From an uncultured Flavobacteriales bacterium (lineage in GTDB: Bacteria; Bacteroidota; Bacteroidia; Flavobacteriales_G; Salibacteraceae): 45,745 nt of DNA. Below the pieces are notes generated by a model that searched no databases, was not told the DNA's origin, and saw nothing but the letters and a program-made list of their open reading frames with translations. The translations under genes were made by a program, and so were the position numbers. The DNA is taken from NCBI GenBank assembly GCA_937899835.1, contig CALCCE010000262.1, positions 1 to 45,745 of the forward strand. Direction: 5' to 3'. Below, one piece after another: positions 1 through 8,324 of this stretch (position 1 is the stretch's first letter; the number at the start of each line of letters is the position of its first letter).

Positions 1-100
1 GGACATTGAGCGGAGTCGAAATGGGAGGGAATCACGACCCATTTTCAATAATATCATCTCTGGTTTTACCATTGTTTTTTTCCATCCCCCCTTGGCCCTT

Positions 101-155
101 CGGCTTCGCTCAGGGACCGGGGGGAATCGCCATGTCCGGTCCCCGAGCGGAGTCG
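101..155. repeat. REP-like imperfect inverted repeat
   Basis: Two 20-base arms (101-120 and 136-155) are complementary at 17 of 20 positions around a 15-base spacer and would form a long GC-rich hairpin. The core GAGCGGAGTCG also appears at positions 9-19 of the window. Sequences of the type TGAGCGgAGTCGAA are familiar dispersed intergenic repeats in environmental Bacteroidota (general knowledge). This pair lies downstream of the Tc operon. Confidence 0.55.
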
Positions 156-258
156 CGGGGCCCGGGATCATAGCCACAAATCCTTTTTTCAATTCACCTT
201 TTACTCTAAGACTGGTTGGCCCGAGCATCCATGGTCAATTTATATGCTATGAATAGCG

Positions 259-281
259 GATCGTAGTTGCAAACTACGATC
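259..281. repeat. perfect 10-bp hairpin downstream of the Tc operon
   Basis: The arms GATCGTAGTT (259-268) and AACTACGATC (272-281) are perfect complements with a 3-base loop. The hairpin follows the stronger terminator hairpin at 293-320, so the end of the tc mRNA carries two stem-loops in tandem. Confidence 0.6.
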
Positions 282-292
282 AGAAAATAAAG

Positions 293-320
293 CTGGATGT
301 AGCTTTTAAGCTACATCCAG
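293..320 (-). terminator. probable intrinsic terminator of the tc operon
   Basis: A perfect 13-bp stem (293-305 with 308-320) has a 2-base nominal loop that would open to four. On the minus strand it is followed by a T-rich tract (CTTTATTTTC). It starts 16 bases past the stop codon of the TcB-TcC gene, the expected place for termination or 3'-end protection of a very long transcript. Confidence 0.7.
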
Positions 321-335
321 ACAGAGTTCTTGGTT

Positions 336-3300
336 TTAACTGCTCATTGACTTCGAATAGTCCTGTTTTTCAAATTTGTAAGGTACTACCTCAATTTTTC
401 CTTTCACATTGAAGTAGAATCTTATTTCGATCATTTCCTTGTTGTGGTCATAAACCGGGGCTTTAAGCATCGCACCGTCTCCTAAGGTTCTCATTCGTCC
501 CCGTATTTCTAAATCCATGCGCATGTTGTTATAATCATATATTCCTGAGCCAGGAACAGACGGCCCAAACTTGAATTCTTTCTTTTCAAGGTCCATTGAA
601 ATGAGTTCAAAGATTTTACCAAAAGGAGTAGTTTTTAGCATCTCTTTTCCCATGATCTTGATCAGTTTATTCATGCCTTGAGTGGTGCCGTAACGGCCTA
701 GCATTTTTCCCTCTTCTTTGGTAAAAGTCGGTTCAATCTCCCAAAAGGCATCATCAGTAAACTTGAAATTCAATTTTTTTTCTTTTTCCGGATCGTCTGG
801 AAATGGGTCATCGGGGTCTGTTACTTTTAAGGTTTTTTCAGTTTCTAAATTGAAACTGATGGTGTCTCCTTTGTTCATGTTCAACTCCTTATACCCTTCG
901 TAGTTAGGGTTGTACCTTTCACTTTCAGGAATTTTACTAAAGTATGCTGCATTGTCAGGATGGTCAACGATGTCCGTCCATTCAATGTCCACGCCATGGG
1001 TTTGGCTCAGCCGTTCTGCAATTTGTGTAGGTCCTTCTCCGCTCTCTACTTTAGTGGTTTGCGTCTTGCCTCCTTTAGATTCATCACCTCCACCATTATC
1101 CAATGCCCCGGTAGGGTCAATTAATTTAAGTGGGTTGTTCTGAACGTAATTGTAAGGCGTAAGCCAGGCACGTTTTTCCTTCATCGGATCCACACTCACA
1201 AACCGACACGTCCAGGCGGCATAATACCGCGCTCCATAATAATACAAGCCCGATTCGGCGTCTTTTTCTTTGCCGACGTATTGGTAGCGCTTGTGGGAGA
1301 AAGTGCGCAGGGAGTTATCCCCAAAAGGATAGTATTCCTGGTGATCGATAAGGCTGCCCTCGTGGTTGACCCGGCTGGAAGAGCCGCCCAAATGGTCGTT
1401 GAGGTGGTAGAGAATTTCAGCTTCGGGTTCTCCGTCAAACATCTCTCCAAAGCGCCATTGCGCGATGCGCTGGCTGTCGTCCATCACGTGGATGATGTTT
1501 TGCTTTTTTTCTTCTCCATTTTCTTTTTTGAAGCGGTATTCAAACACCCCATCAATGTAGAGGGTCACCGCTTTGTTGCCCTGTTGGTCCCACACCACTT
1601 TTTTGGTGCGTTCTCCGCTTACATTGTAGCGGTAGTGGGCGTAGATGGAAGGGGTTTCTCCTGCTTGAATTTTGAAAAACGCCAACTGGTCCTGTTCGTT
1701 CCAGCCGTAGTGGCGGCTTTCGTCACTGTATTTCAGGTTGCCATTGCCGTCATACCCAAAAGCAGTGGCTTCATCGCCCACCGTGATTTCTTTCAGCTGA
1801 TTCTTGTCATACTGGAAGGTACGGGTAAACGCTTGTTCGCCGATCTGTTTTAGGGTACGGATGTTGCCCACCTTGTCGTAGGTATACCGGCGTTCATAGG
1901 CTTGCACGTTTTCCGGGTTAGGGCTACCCACCTTGGGGGCTTCCTGCCAACGGAACGTTTCTTTGCCGGTTTGACTTTCGCGCCCCGTAGCACTTAGCAA
2001 ACGGTCGATGCCGTCGTAGGTGTACTGGCAATCCAAGGCATCCTTGCCGAGTGGTGTGTTGGCAATGCCGCTTCCCGGTGTGCGGTCTTTCTTTGTCAGA
2101 ATGTTGCCGTTCAGGTCGTAAGCATAGCTGAGGTCTTGCCGGGTGGTGCCGCTCTGATGGGTGTAGCGGTATTCACCGTTGGTGGAAGAAAACGCAAAGC
2201 GTTCGGTTTTCATTCGCAGCAAGCGGGCGTTGCTTTCTGAGTAGGCGTAGCGGGTCATCAGTCCGTTGCCAAAAGCGATTAACACCCGTTGGCCTTTGGC
2301 ATTGTAGGCAATCTCTTGCACGAATTCTTTGCCGTCCACCTGCACTTGCTGTAGCGTACCGGCCCGGCTGTAGGCCGGTTGAATCTCCGACCGTTCACCG
2401 TTCACATTTTCCGGCAATTGGATGTGGGTGATGCGGTTCAAGGCATCGAAAGTATTGTTGGTAATGAACTGCTTTTGATCCAATAGTTCCCCAGGGCTCA
2501 TTTGGTCCCAATCTACCAGAAAGATTTCCGCGTCAGACAAATGATCGTCATGAATGAACTTTTGGATTTTCTTCAGCAGGTTGCCCTTGAAATCGTATTT
2601 GGAAAATGCGGTGGTCCCCGATTCATCGTAGACCCGCAACAGGCGGCCAAACTGGTTTTTCGATTTCAAATCACTCGTGCCGTATTTGTAGCTGTGCATC
2701 AAGCGTATGGATTGCCCTTCGGCTTGCACCCACAAGCGCAAAGGCTTCCCTTGATAGTCGTATTTCATAAACCGTCGGTTTTGCTTCTCGTCGGTTTGTT
2801 CCAGCACTTGCCCGCGGGCATCCAGCACTTGGGTGAGGGTGCCGCTATCGAGGTGCACAATCCGAAAAGCTTCAGCTTCGGGTGGGGTGGGCGCTTCACC
2901 TTCAGAAGGCGCCACCATGGTAGGGTAGAAGTAGCTAAAGTTGACCCTGTCCAAAGGATCGGTTACTTGTTTTAGTCGGCCTTGAATGTCGTAGGCGTAC
3001 TGCATCACCACATCATTGGCAGCGAGGTTATCCAGCCGGTGGGTCGTGCGAATGGTGCGGCCAAGGGCATCGATCTCGTTGCTCGTAGGCGTGTTCCAAT
3101 GGCTGCTGTAGGAGCTGCTTTCCGTGGGGTGTGTTTCCCCGCCCAGGTCGTTGGGGTCGTAGGCGTAATTCTCCCAGGGGGTAGGTGCAAAGTCCACCGT
3201 AAAGCTTCCGTCGGCTTGCAAGGCCGGAGCGCCCAAGGTGCTCGGAATGCCGTACACATTGAGTTGAGCCGTACCGTCCGGATTCACCGTATGGGTAGGC

Positions 3301-6300
3301 CGTCCCAAAGCATCGTAAAAGATGTTGATCTTTTGAAAATCGGCCGGGAGGCGCTGTTGCCAGTCGGTAGCATACTCGTAGGTAAAAGCATGGTTGTCGC
3401 CCAGCAGGTTGCCACTGGCGCGATAACCGGAGGAATCGGCAAACAAGGTGGTGTCGTGCTCGTCCAACAAAGCCGAGAAAACCAGGCCCGTAGTTACCGC
3501 CGGGGAATGCCCAATGCCTTGGTCGTAATTGGCCTTGGCCTCCCAGGCATTGAGGCTGCGGTGGTACAACTGCGCCCCGGCAATTTTTCCTTTGAAAAAG
3601 TTGGATTTAAAACTGCCTCGGCGGCTGCCCACCTTCACCGTTCCTACGGGTATGGTGTTGATGTTGCCCGTGCTAAAGGCGTTGAATTCCACTTTGGTGC
3701 CCACCTGTTCTCCGTTGAGGTAGGCGACCCAATGGGCACTGTCGTTGCCAATGCGCGAAATGCACACGTGTTGCCACGCTCCGGCTACCGGAGCCGGAAG
3801 CAGTGAAATGCCGGCCAGGCCGCTTTGCACGGCACCGCTACTGTCGGCCAAGTATACGTGATACCGGCCGTTGTACAAGATCAGGTTGAACCCCGCAAAA
3901 TGGTTGTTGGTGTAGATCTGGTTGCCAAAAATGGCCTGAGTGCCCGAAGCCGAATCGGGTTTGACCCAAACCGAAATCGTGAAATCGTCGGTGCCAAAGT
4001 TGGTGTGCGGCAGCAAGCCAAATTGCACATCGTTGTCGCCCCCGAAGTAGAGCGCGCGCCTCAAAATCCCGAGGTCTACGGCTCGTTGGTAATAGGTAGC
4101 GGCCGATTGGTTGCTGGAAAGGGCAGTGTCCAGTTCGCCTTTGAAAAGCGGGGCGTTGCTCAATGCTACTTCTCCGTGCTGGGCAACGAATTGCTCCACC
4201 GCCTGGCCCATGTCGAGCGCTTCGCGATGGGGGTAATCTACTTGTAGCGCCTGATAGGCATAGCCTTTGGCAAAGTAGGGCTCATACTGCTCCACCACCT
4301 TGCCCTTGTTGTTGTACACTTTGTGGCCACTCACCAATACATGATCGGGAGCACCTGCAGCTTTGCGCCATCCAATGGCCGGCCCATTGGCCGCCTCTTG
4401 GTTGGCGGGCAATCCGGCATCGCCCAAAGTGGTATCGGCAACCGCCTTGGAGGTGTAGAGCGTGTCTTCGGCTTGCTTTCGGGTTTGCAGCAAGCGCCCA
4501 AATCCATCGGTGTATTCCACAGAAACCTGAGTAGCATCATCATCGTCTGGTGAGTGCACGTGATGTTCGCGCACCGTAGTTTTCACCCAAGCGGGTTGCC
4601 GCTGAGTATACCAGGCGTTGAGATCGTATTCCAGCAAGGTTCCGGGGTCGTTGAGCGTATCGCCTTCGTTTTCGCCGGCCTTGCCCATGAGCGCGGTGGC
4701 GATGGGCAGGCCCAGCGGAGAAAAGCGGGCCGCACTCACGTTGTTGTTCGGGTCGGTCACCTCTCGGGGCTGCAGCACCCGATAATCCATTTCCGCCAGG
4801 GTGGTCATGCCCTTGGCATCGCTTACGCTGATGGGCAGTACCTGATAGGCATCAAAGCTGACCTGGGTCTCTTGATCAAAAGCATCGCGCATGGCCGTGA
4901 TGAGGCCAAAGCTGCCGCTGCCCGCCTGAAAATCGTATTGATTTTGCTGGTTGGTGAAGTAGAAACCCGAAACGTAGGGCGCTGCATTTTGGTAGGTATA
5001 CCCGGCCCGGTCGTTGGGCCATTCCTCCGCGAAAGTTTCCGGATGATTGCTCCAATCAGGAGTACCGTTGGTGGTAAACAACTCGGGGCGTTTACTCCAT
5101 GCGGCATCCAAATCGGGCAGGGTAGTGTAGAGCGTTTCGCTACGGCTCACCACGCCATAGGCCCCGAGGGTGCCGTGTGGCAAGCCCGTGAAGGCGCTGC
5201 CATCGTAATACATCAAGGAATGCGACAGGATTTTCTGGGAGACAGTACCCGCCAGAATTGCATCGCGCAGCGCAAACACCGATTGCCGGCCGGTGTAGCT
5301 TACTTCAAACGACTTTTGTTCGCTCACCCGATCGCACAAGTATTGACTTGCCGTATCGGCATAGAGGTAATGGGTTTCGCCCGCGGTACACAAAAAAGGA
5401 CCGTCTTGTAGGTGGGGAGCTCCCGGCAAGCCGAAGCCGTTCAAAGGGTTGATGCCCCGGGGCACTGCTATGCTGATGGTTTTGCCTGCTTGCCCGTAGG
5501 CATCGTAATCGGCGGTGAAGCTAAAAGAAGTTTTAGGCTCCTGGCCGCGCTCCCAATTGGTGGTGCGCGAACCCTCGCTGTAGGTGAAGAAAATGGCTTG
5601 GGTAGTAGCCACTCCTGCCGATTCCTGCCGCACGCCAAACTGTCCTTCGCTCACCGTGATCGGCTTTTGTGCCAGCGCACTGTCGAACGAACCGTTTTGA
5701 TCGGCGGCATAGGTCTCGGTTCGCAACACAGATCCGCGCAATGCTCGAAAGGCATCTCGCCGGTGCAGTTGCGGCAAAGCCGCCAGGGTGTTGGTCACCT
5801 CGGCAGAACGTTCCAGCAGTTGCGGATCGCCCGACCAGTACTCATGTCGGAGGTCCAACTCGTAAAACAAGTCTTTGGCCTTAGCAGCATTGGCCGAAGT
5901 AATGCCGCCCAGGTGAAACCAGTTTACTGTTTTGCTGGGAGGCGCATAGTGTTGCAGCTGCACCTTTTGAAAAGCATTGGCCGCATTAAGGTTGTAGCGC
6001 TCAAAACTTTCGGTGTCGAACTGCTCCACCCGGGCAAAACCCCGGAATTCGCGTTCGTGGCCGTCCCAATAACCGTGGCTGTATTGAAAGCGGGTTACCA
6101 GTTTGCCGCCAGAAATTTCGTCGATCACCTCGGTTTGGGCAATCACTTGCACCGGAAAGGGCAAGGTGGTTTTCCACCGGCGTTGGGGATCGGCTTGGTC
6201 GCGCATCCAGCTCACCACCGAACTTTCGTAGCGCACCTGGGTGATGGCGCCCTTGTTGTTGTTCATGGAGGTCATCACGTAGGGTTTCACCCTTGCGGTG

Positions 6301-8312
6301 AAATCCAGGAAAAAGCTGTTGTTGAAACCACCGGTTCCGGCATCGTAGGTCCACAGCAAGCCCGACACACCGGTGCCAAGCAGGTCGACCAGGCGCACGC
6401 CATCAGCGTTGTAAACCCGAGGTGTGCCTTTGACGGTGATCTTTTCGCCCCAGCGGTTGCCACTTTGGTTGATCCACAAATGCACCTTGCCGTCTTCGAG
6501 GTACATCAGGTCGGCCGGTCCATCGCCCACCACATCGCCCAGCAACACCCGTTGCGGGTCCCAACCGCTGGGAAAACGCAGGCCCGAACCTTTCATCGTT
6601 CGGCGTTTGCCCCATTGGCCGTGGCCCAGGTTGGGCCAATACCAAATGCTGCCATTTTGCACCTGTACAATGTCTTGCAAACCATCGCCACTCATATCGG
6701 CCAGTTTGATTTGCGGGTTGGAAAAGTTCACGTTGGGGAAACTATTCAGTTGCCTGCGGTTGGTGGTGTTGATGCGGTCCCAGCCCGCCACCATGGGTTG
6801 GTCGGGCACAGGCGCACTTTGAAAATAGTGTTCAAAGCGACTGCCGCTGCGCAACACATCGGTGATGCCGTCTCCATCGAGGTCGAGCATTTTTACTTCC
6901 GGATCGGCAAAGCTGAAGGAAGGAGCCGTCCGGTAGCGCTTCATCGCGTTGCGGTTCCAGTTGCCCTGGTGGTCCAGCGAAAAATAGCCGTTCACACCGG
7001 GTTTGCTCACCATCAGGTCAATGCGTCCATCACCGTTGGCGTCCATCAGTTGCACCTCTGGATCGGCCAGCGAAAAGTTGGGTGCACTGCGCATGGTTTT
7101 GGGCACCGAAAAGCGGCCTTCGCCCAGGTTTTTCCAATAGCGAATGCCCTGCGTGGAAACTTCCACAAAATCGGGCAAGCCGTTGCCGTCCAGGTCGGCC
7201 AGTTCCAATTCGGCCGCGCCCAGCGACTGGCCGGGCAGGGCCTTGCCTTGCAAGGGAAAAAGGTCCCGTTGTTCCGGATCAAAATCCGTGTATCCAAAAG
7301 ACAAAGGCGGCAAGATTTCGGTTTCGCCTGAGGCAGCATCGGTGCTGCTGATCAACAGCTCGGCCAGCAGCGAAACCCCATTGAGCGGTGCGGCTCCCAG
7401 CTCGTCCTGGTAGCGCAGGTCGTAGCGTTTGTAGAGCAAGCTGTTGCCCCCGGCGGTTGGCGAGTGGCCTGCCGGCAAGTCGGCATCTTTCGGATGGGTG
7501 TGGGTGGTAATGGCGGTACACCGGCGGGTGGTCCGCACCTCAAAACCCGATCGGCCGGTAGAGTAGGGGTCGGGCCGTTCGGCGTAGTGCAACTGAACGC
7601 TGCACAAAAAGGCTTCGCCATCCCCATCAGGATAATTGACGTAGCGGATGCTTTGCAGGTAGTGCTGTGCAGCATGGTGTTCGGCTTCGTTGATCACCAC
7701 GCGTTCGTAGGCATACTCAATCCGGTTGCCAAACAGGTCTTCCGTCCGGCAGAGTTTCCAGGCAAAAATGTTGTCGTCTACTGCCGGGTTGCTCAACTGA
7801 AATTCTGCTCCAATAGTATCCGGGCTGCCGTAGTAGGAGCAAAGCCCGTCTTTGGAGCGTACCTCCCAATAGTCGCGGCCATCGGAGAATTTGTGGTGCG
7901 TGATGCGGGCAAACAAGCCTTCGGTGCGTGGGCGGTAGCGCCATTGCTGGTGTACCACTTCTTCCACTACCGCGCGTTCCTTTTCAAGCAATACCAGGTC
8001 TTCGGCTCCCGAGAGCACAAACACATCCTGGTCGTCGTCGTACACCGGGATGCCCCGGTTGGTTTTCCGGCTCACGCCGGGCACACTCAGGCCCCAGCCC
8101 AGCCCAAAAGGACTGTTGCCGTTGCCGGTAGAATAGCCCAAACTCAATTGGGGTTGAAAACCGTTGCGGCCGGCAGGTACCCCTACCGGCACCGAATAAT
8201 TTCCGGTTCCGGTAAAGAGGTCGGGAGAGAAACTTTCTCCCAAACCTCCCTGGGCGCCTCCGCCTTTGGGCAGCGAAATGATATTGCTCCCAATTCCAGA
8301 TTTGTTACTCAT
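336..8312 (-). CDS. Tc toxin TcB-TcC fusion (SpvB / RHS cocoon with C-terminal effector)
   Basis: This 2,658-aa protein fuses the TcB and TcC components of a Tc toxin. These form a hollow beta-strand cocoon that docks on the TcA pore and releases an enzyme through it (family knowledge). The N-terminus is a classic SpvB domain (SLPKGGGAQGGLGESF, residues 1-300). It is followed by FG-GAP/VCBS Asp-rich repeats (about 370-630) and the TcB middle domains. A LamG-like jelly roll sits at about 1410-1640, and RHS/YD repeats run from about 1680. The RHS core follows (LYYYGARYYAAWTCRFVS, then YNYVQNNPLKLIDPTG ending at 2402), with the Arg and Asp residues expected for self-cleavage. The last 256 residues are the variable effector: a LysM-like stretch (about 2420-2485), then an unrecognised charged domain. 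The DNA for this tail (336-1105) is clearly more AT-rich than the rest. The ATG lies 12 bases after the tcA stop, so translation is probably coupled. There is no signal peptide, as is usual for Tc subunits. Confidence 0.93.
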   Translation of the reverse strand: MSNKSGIGSNIISLPKGGGAQGGLGESFSPDLFTGTGNYSVPVGVPAGRNGFQPQLSLGYSTGNGNSPFGLGWGLSVPGVSRKTNRGIPVYDDDQDVFVLSGAEDLVLLEKERAVVEEVVHQQWRYRPRTEGLFARITHHKFSDGRDYWEVRSKDGLCSYYGSPDTIGAEFQLSNPAVDDNIFAWKLCRTEDLFGNRIEYAYERVVINEAEHHAAQHYLQSIRYVNYPDGDGEAFLCSVQLHYAERPDPYSTGRSGFEVRTTRRCTAITTHTHPKDADLPAGHSPTAGGNSLLYKRYDLRYQDELGAAPLNGVSLLAELLISSTDAASGETEILPPLSFGYTDFDPEQRDLFPLQGKALPGQSLGAAELELADLDGNGLPDFVEVSTQGIRYWKNLGEGRFSVPKTMRSAPNFSLADPEVQLMDANGDGRIDLMVSKPGVNGYFSLDHQGNWNRNAMKRYRTAPSFSFADPEVKMLDLDGDGITDVLRSGSRFEHYFQSAPVPDQPMVAGWDRINTTNRRQLNSFPNVNFSNPQIKLADMSGDGLQDIVQVQNGSIWYWPNLGHGQWGKRRTMKGSGLRFPSGWDPQRVLLGDVVGDGPADLMYLEDGKVHLWINQSGNRWGEKITVKGTPRVYNADGVRLVDLLGTGVSGLLWTYDAGTGGFNNSFFLDFTARVKPYVMTSMNNNKGAITQVRYESSVVSWMRDQADPQRRWKTTLPFPVQVIAQTEVIDEISGGKLVTRFQYSHGYWDGHEREFRGFARVEQFDTESFERYNLNAANAFQKVQLQHYAPPSKTVNWFHLGGITSANAAKAKDLFYELDLRHEYWSGDPQLLERSAEVTNTLAALPQLHRRDAFRALRGSVLRTETYAADQNGSFDSALAQKPITVSEGQFGVRQESAGVATTQAIFFTYSEGSRTTNWERGQEPKTSFSFTADYDAYGQAGKTISIAVPRGINPLNGFGLPGAPHLQDGPFLCTAGETHYLYADTASQYLCDRVSEQKSFEVSYTGRQSVFALRDAILAGTVSQKILSHSLMYYDGSAFTGLPHGTLGAYGVVSRSETLYTTLPDLDAAWSKRPELFTTNGTPDWSNHPETFAEEWPNDRAGYTYQNAAPYVSGFYFTNQQNQYDFQAGSGSFGLITAMRDAFDQETQVSFDAYQVLPISVSDAKGMTTLAEMDYRVLQPREVTDPNNNVSAARFSPLGLPIATALMGKAGENEGDTLNDPGTLLEYDLNAWYTQRQPAWVKTTVREHHVHSPDDDDATQVSVEYTDGFGRLLQTRKQAEDTLYTSKAVADTTLGDAGLPANQEAANGPAIGWRKAAGAPDHVLVSGHKVYNNKGKVVEQYEPYFAKGYAYQALQVDYPHREALDMGQAVEQFVAQHGEVALSNAPLFKGELDTALSSNQSAATYYQRAVDLGILRRALYFGGDNDVQFGLLPHTNFGTDDFTISVWVKPDSASGTQAIFGNQIYTNNHFAGFNLILYNGRYHVYLADSSGAVQSGLAGISLLPAPVAGAWQHVCISRIGNDSAHWVAYLNGEQVGTKVEFNAFSTGNINTIPVGTVKVGSRRGSFKSNFFKGKIAGAQLYHRSLNAWEAKANYDQGIGHSPAVTTGLVFSALLDEHDTTLFADSSGYRASGNLLGDNHAFTYEYATDWQQRLPADFQKINIFYDALGRPTHTVNPDGTAQLNVYGIPSTLGAPALQADGSFTVDFAPTPWENYAYDPNDLGGETHPTESSSYSSHWNTPTSNEIDALGRTIRTTHRLDNLAANDVVMQYAYDIQGRLKQVTDPLDRVNFSYFYPTMVAPSEGEAPTPPEAEAFRIVHLDSGTLTQVLDARGQVLEQTDEKQNRRFMKYDYQGKPLRLWVQAEGQSIRLMHSYKYGTSDLKSKNQFGRLLRVYDESGTTAFSKYDFKGNLLKKIQKFIHDDHLSDAEIFLVDWDQMSPGELLDQKQFITNNTFDALNRITHIQLPENVNGERSEIQPAYSRAGTLQQVQVDGKEFVQEIAYNAKGQRVLIAFGNGLMTRYAYSESNARLLRMKTERFAFSSTNGEYRYTHQSGTTRQDLSYAYDLNGNILTKKDRTPGSGIANTPLGKDALDCQYTYDGIDRLLSATGRESQTGKETFRWQEAPKVGSPNPENVQAYERRYTYDKVGNIRTLKQIGEQAFTRTFQYDKNQLKEITVGDEATAFGYDGNGNLKYSDESRHYGWNEQDQLAFFKIQAGETPSIYAHYRYNVSGERTKKVVWDQQGNKAVTLYIDGVFEYRFKKENGEEKKQNIIHVMDDSQRIAQWRFGEMFDGEPEAEILYHLNDHLGGSSSRVNHEGSLIDHQEYYPFGDNSLRTFSHKRYQYVGKEKDAESGLYYYGARYYAAWTCRFVSVDPMKEKRAWLTPYNYVQNNPLKLIDPTGALDNGGGDESKGGKTQTTKVESGEGPTQIAERLSQTHGVDIEWTDIVDHPDNAAYFSKIPESERYNPNYEGYKELNMNKGDTISFNLETEKTLKVTDPDDPFPDDPEKEKKLNFKFTDDAFWEIEPTFTKEEGKMLGRYGTTQGMNKLIKIMGKEMLKTTPFGKIFELISMDLEKKEFKFGPSVPGSGIYDYNNMRMDLEIRGRMRTLGDGAMLKAPVYDHNKEMIEIRFYFNVKGKIEVVPYKFEKQDYSKSMSS

Positions 8313-8324
8313 AGGGCCGTTCGA

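Noticed and set aside
5412..7331. Long plus-strand open frame (639 codons) inside the TcB-TcC gene
   Set aside because: Antisense shadow of a GC-rich repetitive coding region; the protein is rich in His/Val/Gly with no domain, while the minus strand is a clear SpvB/RHS gene.
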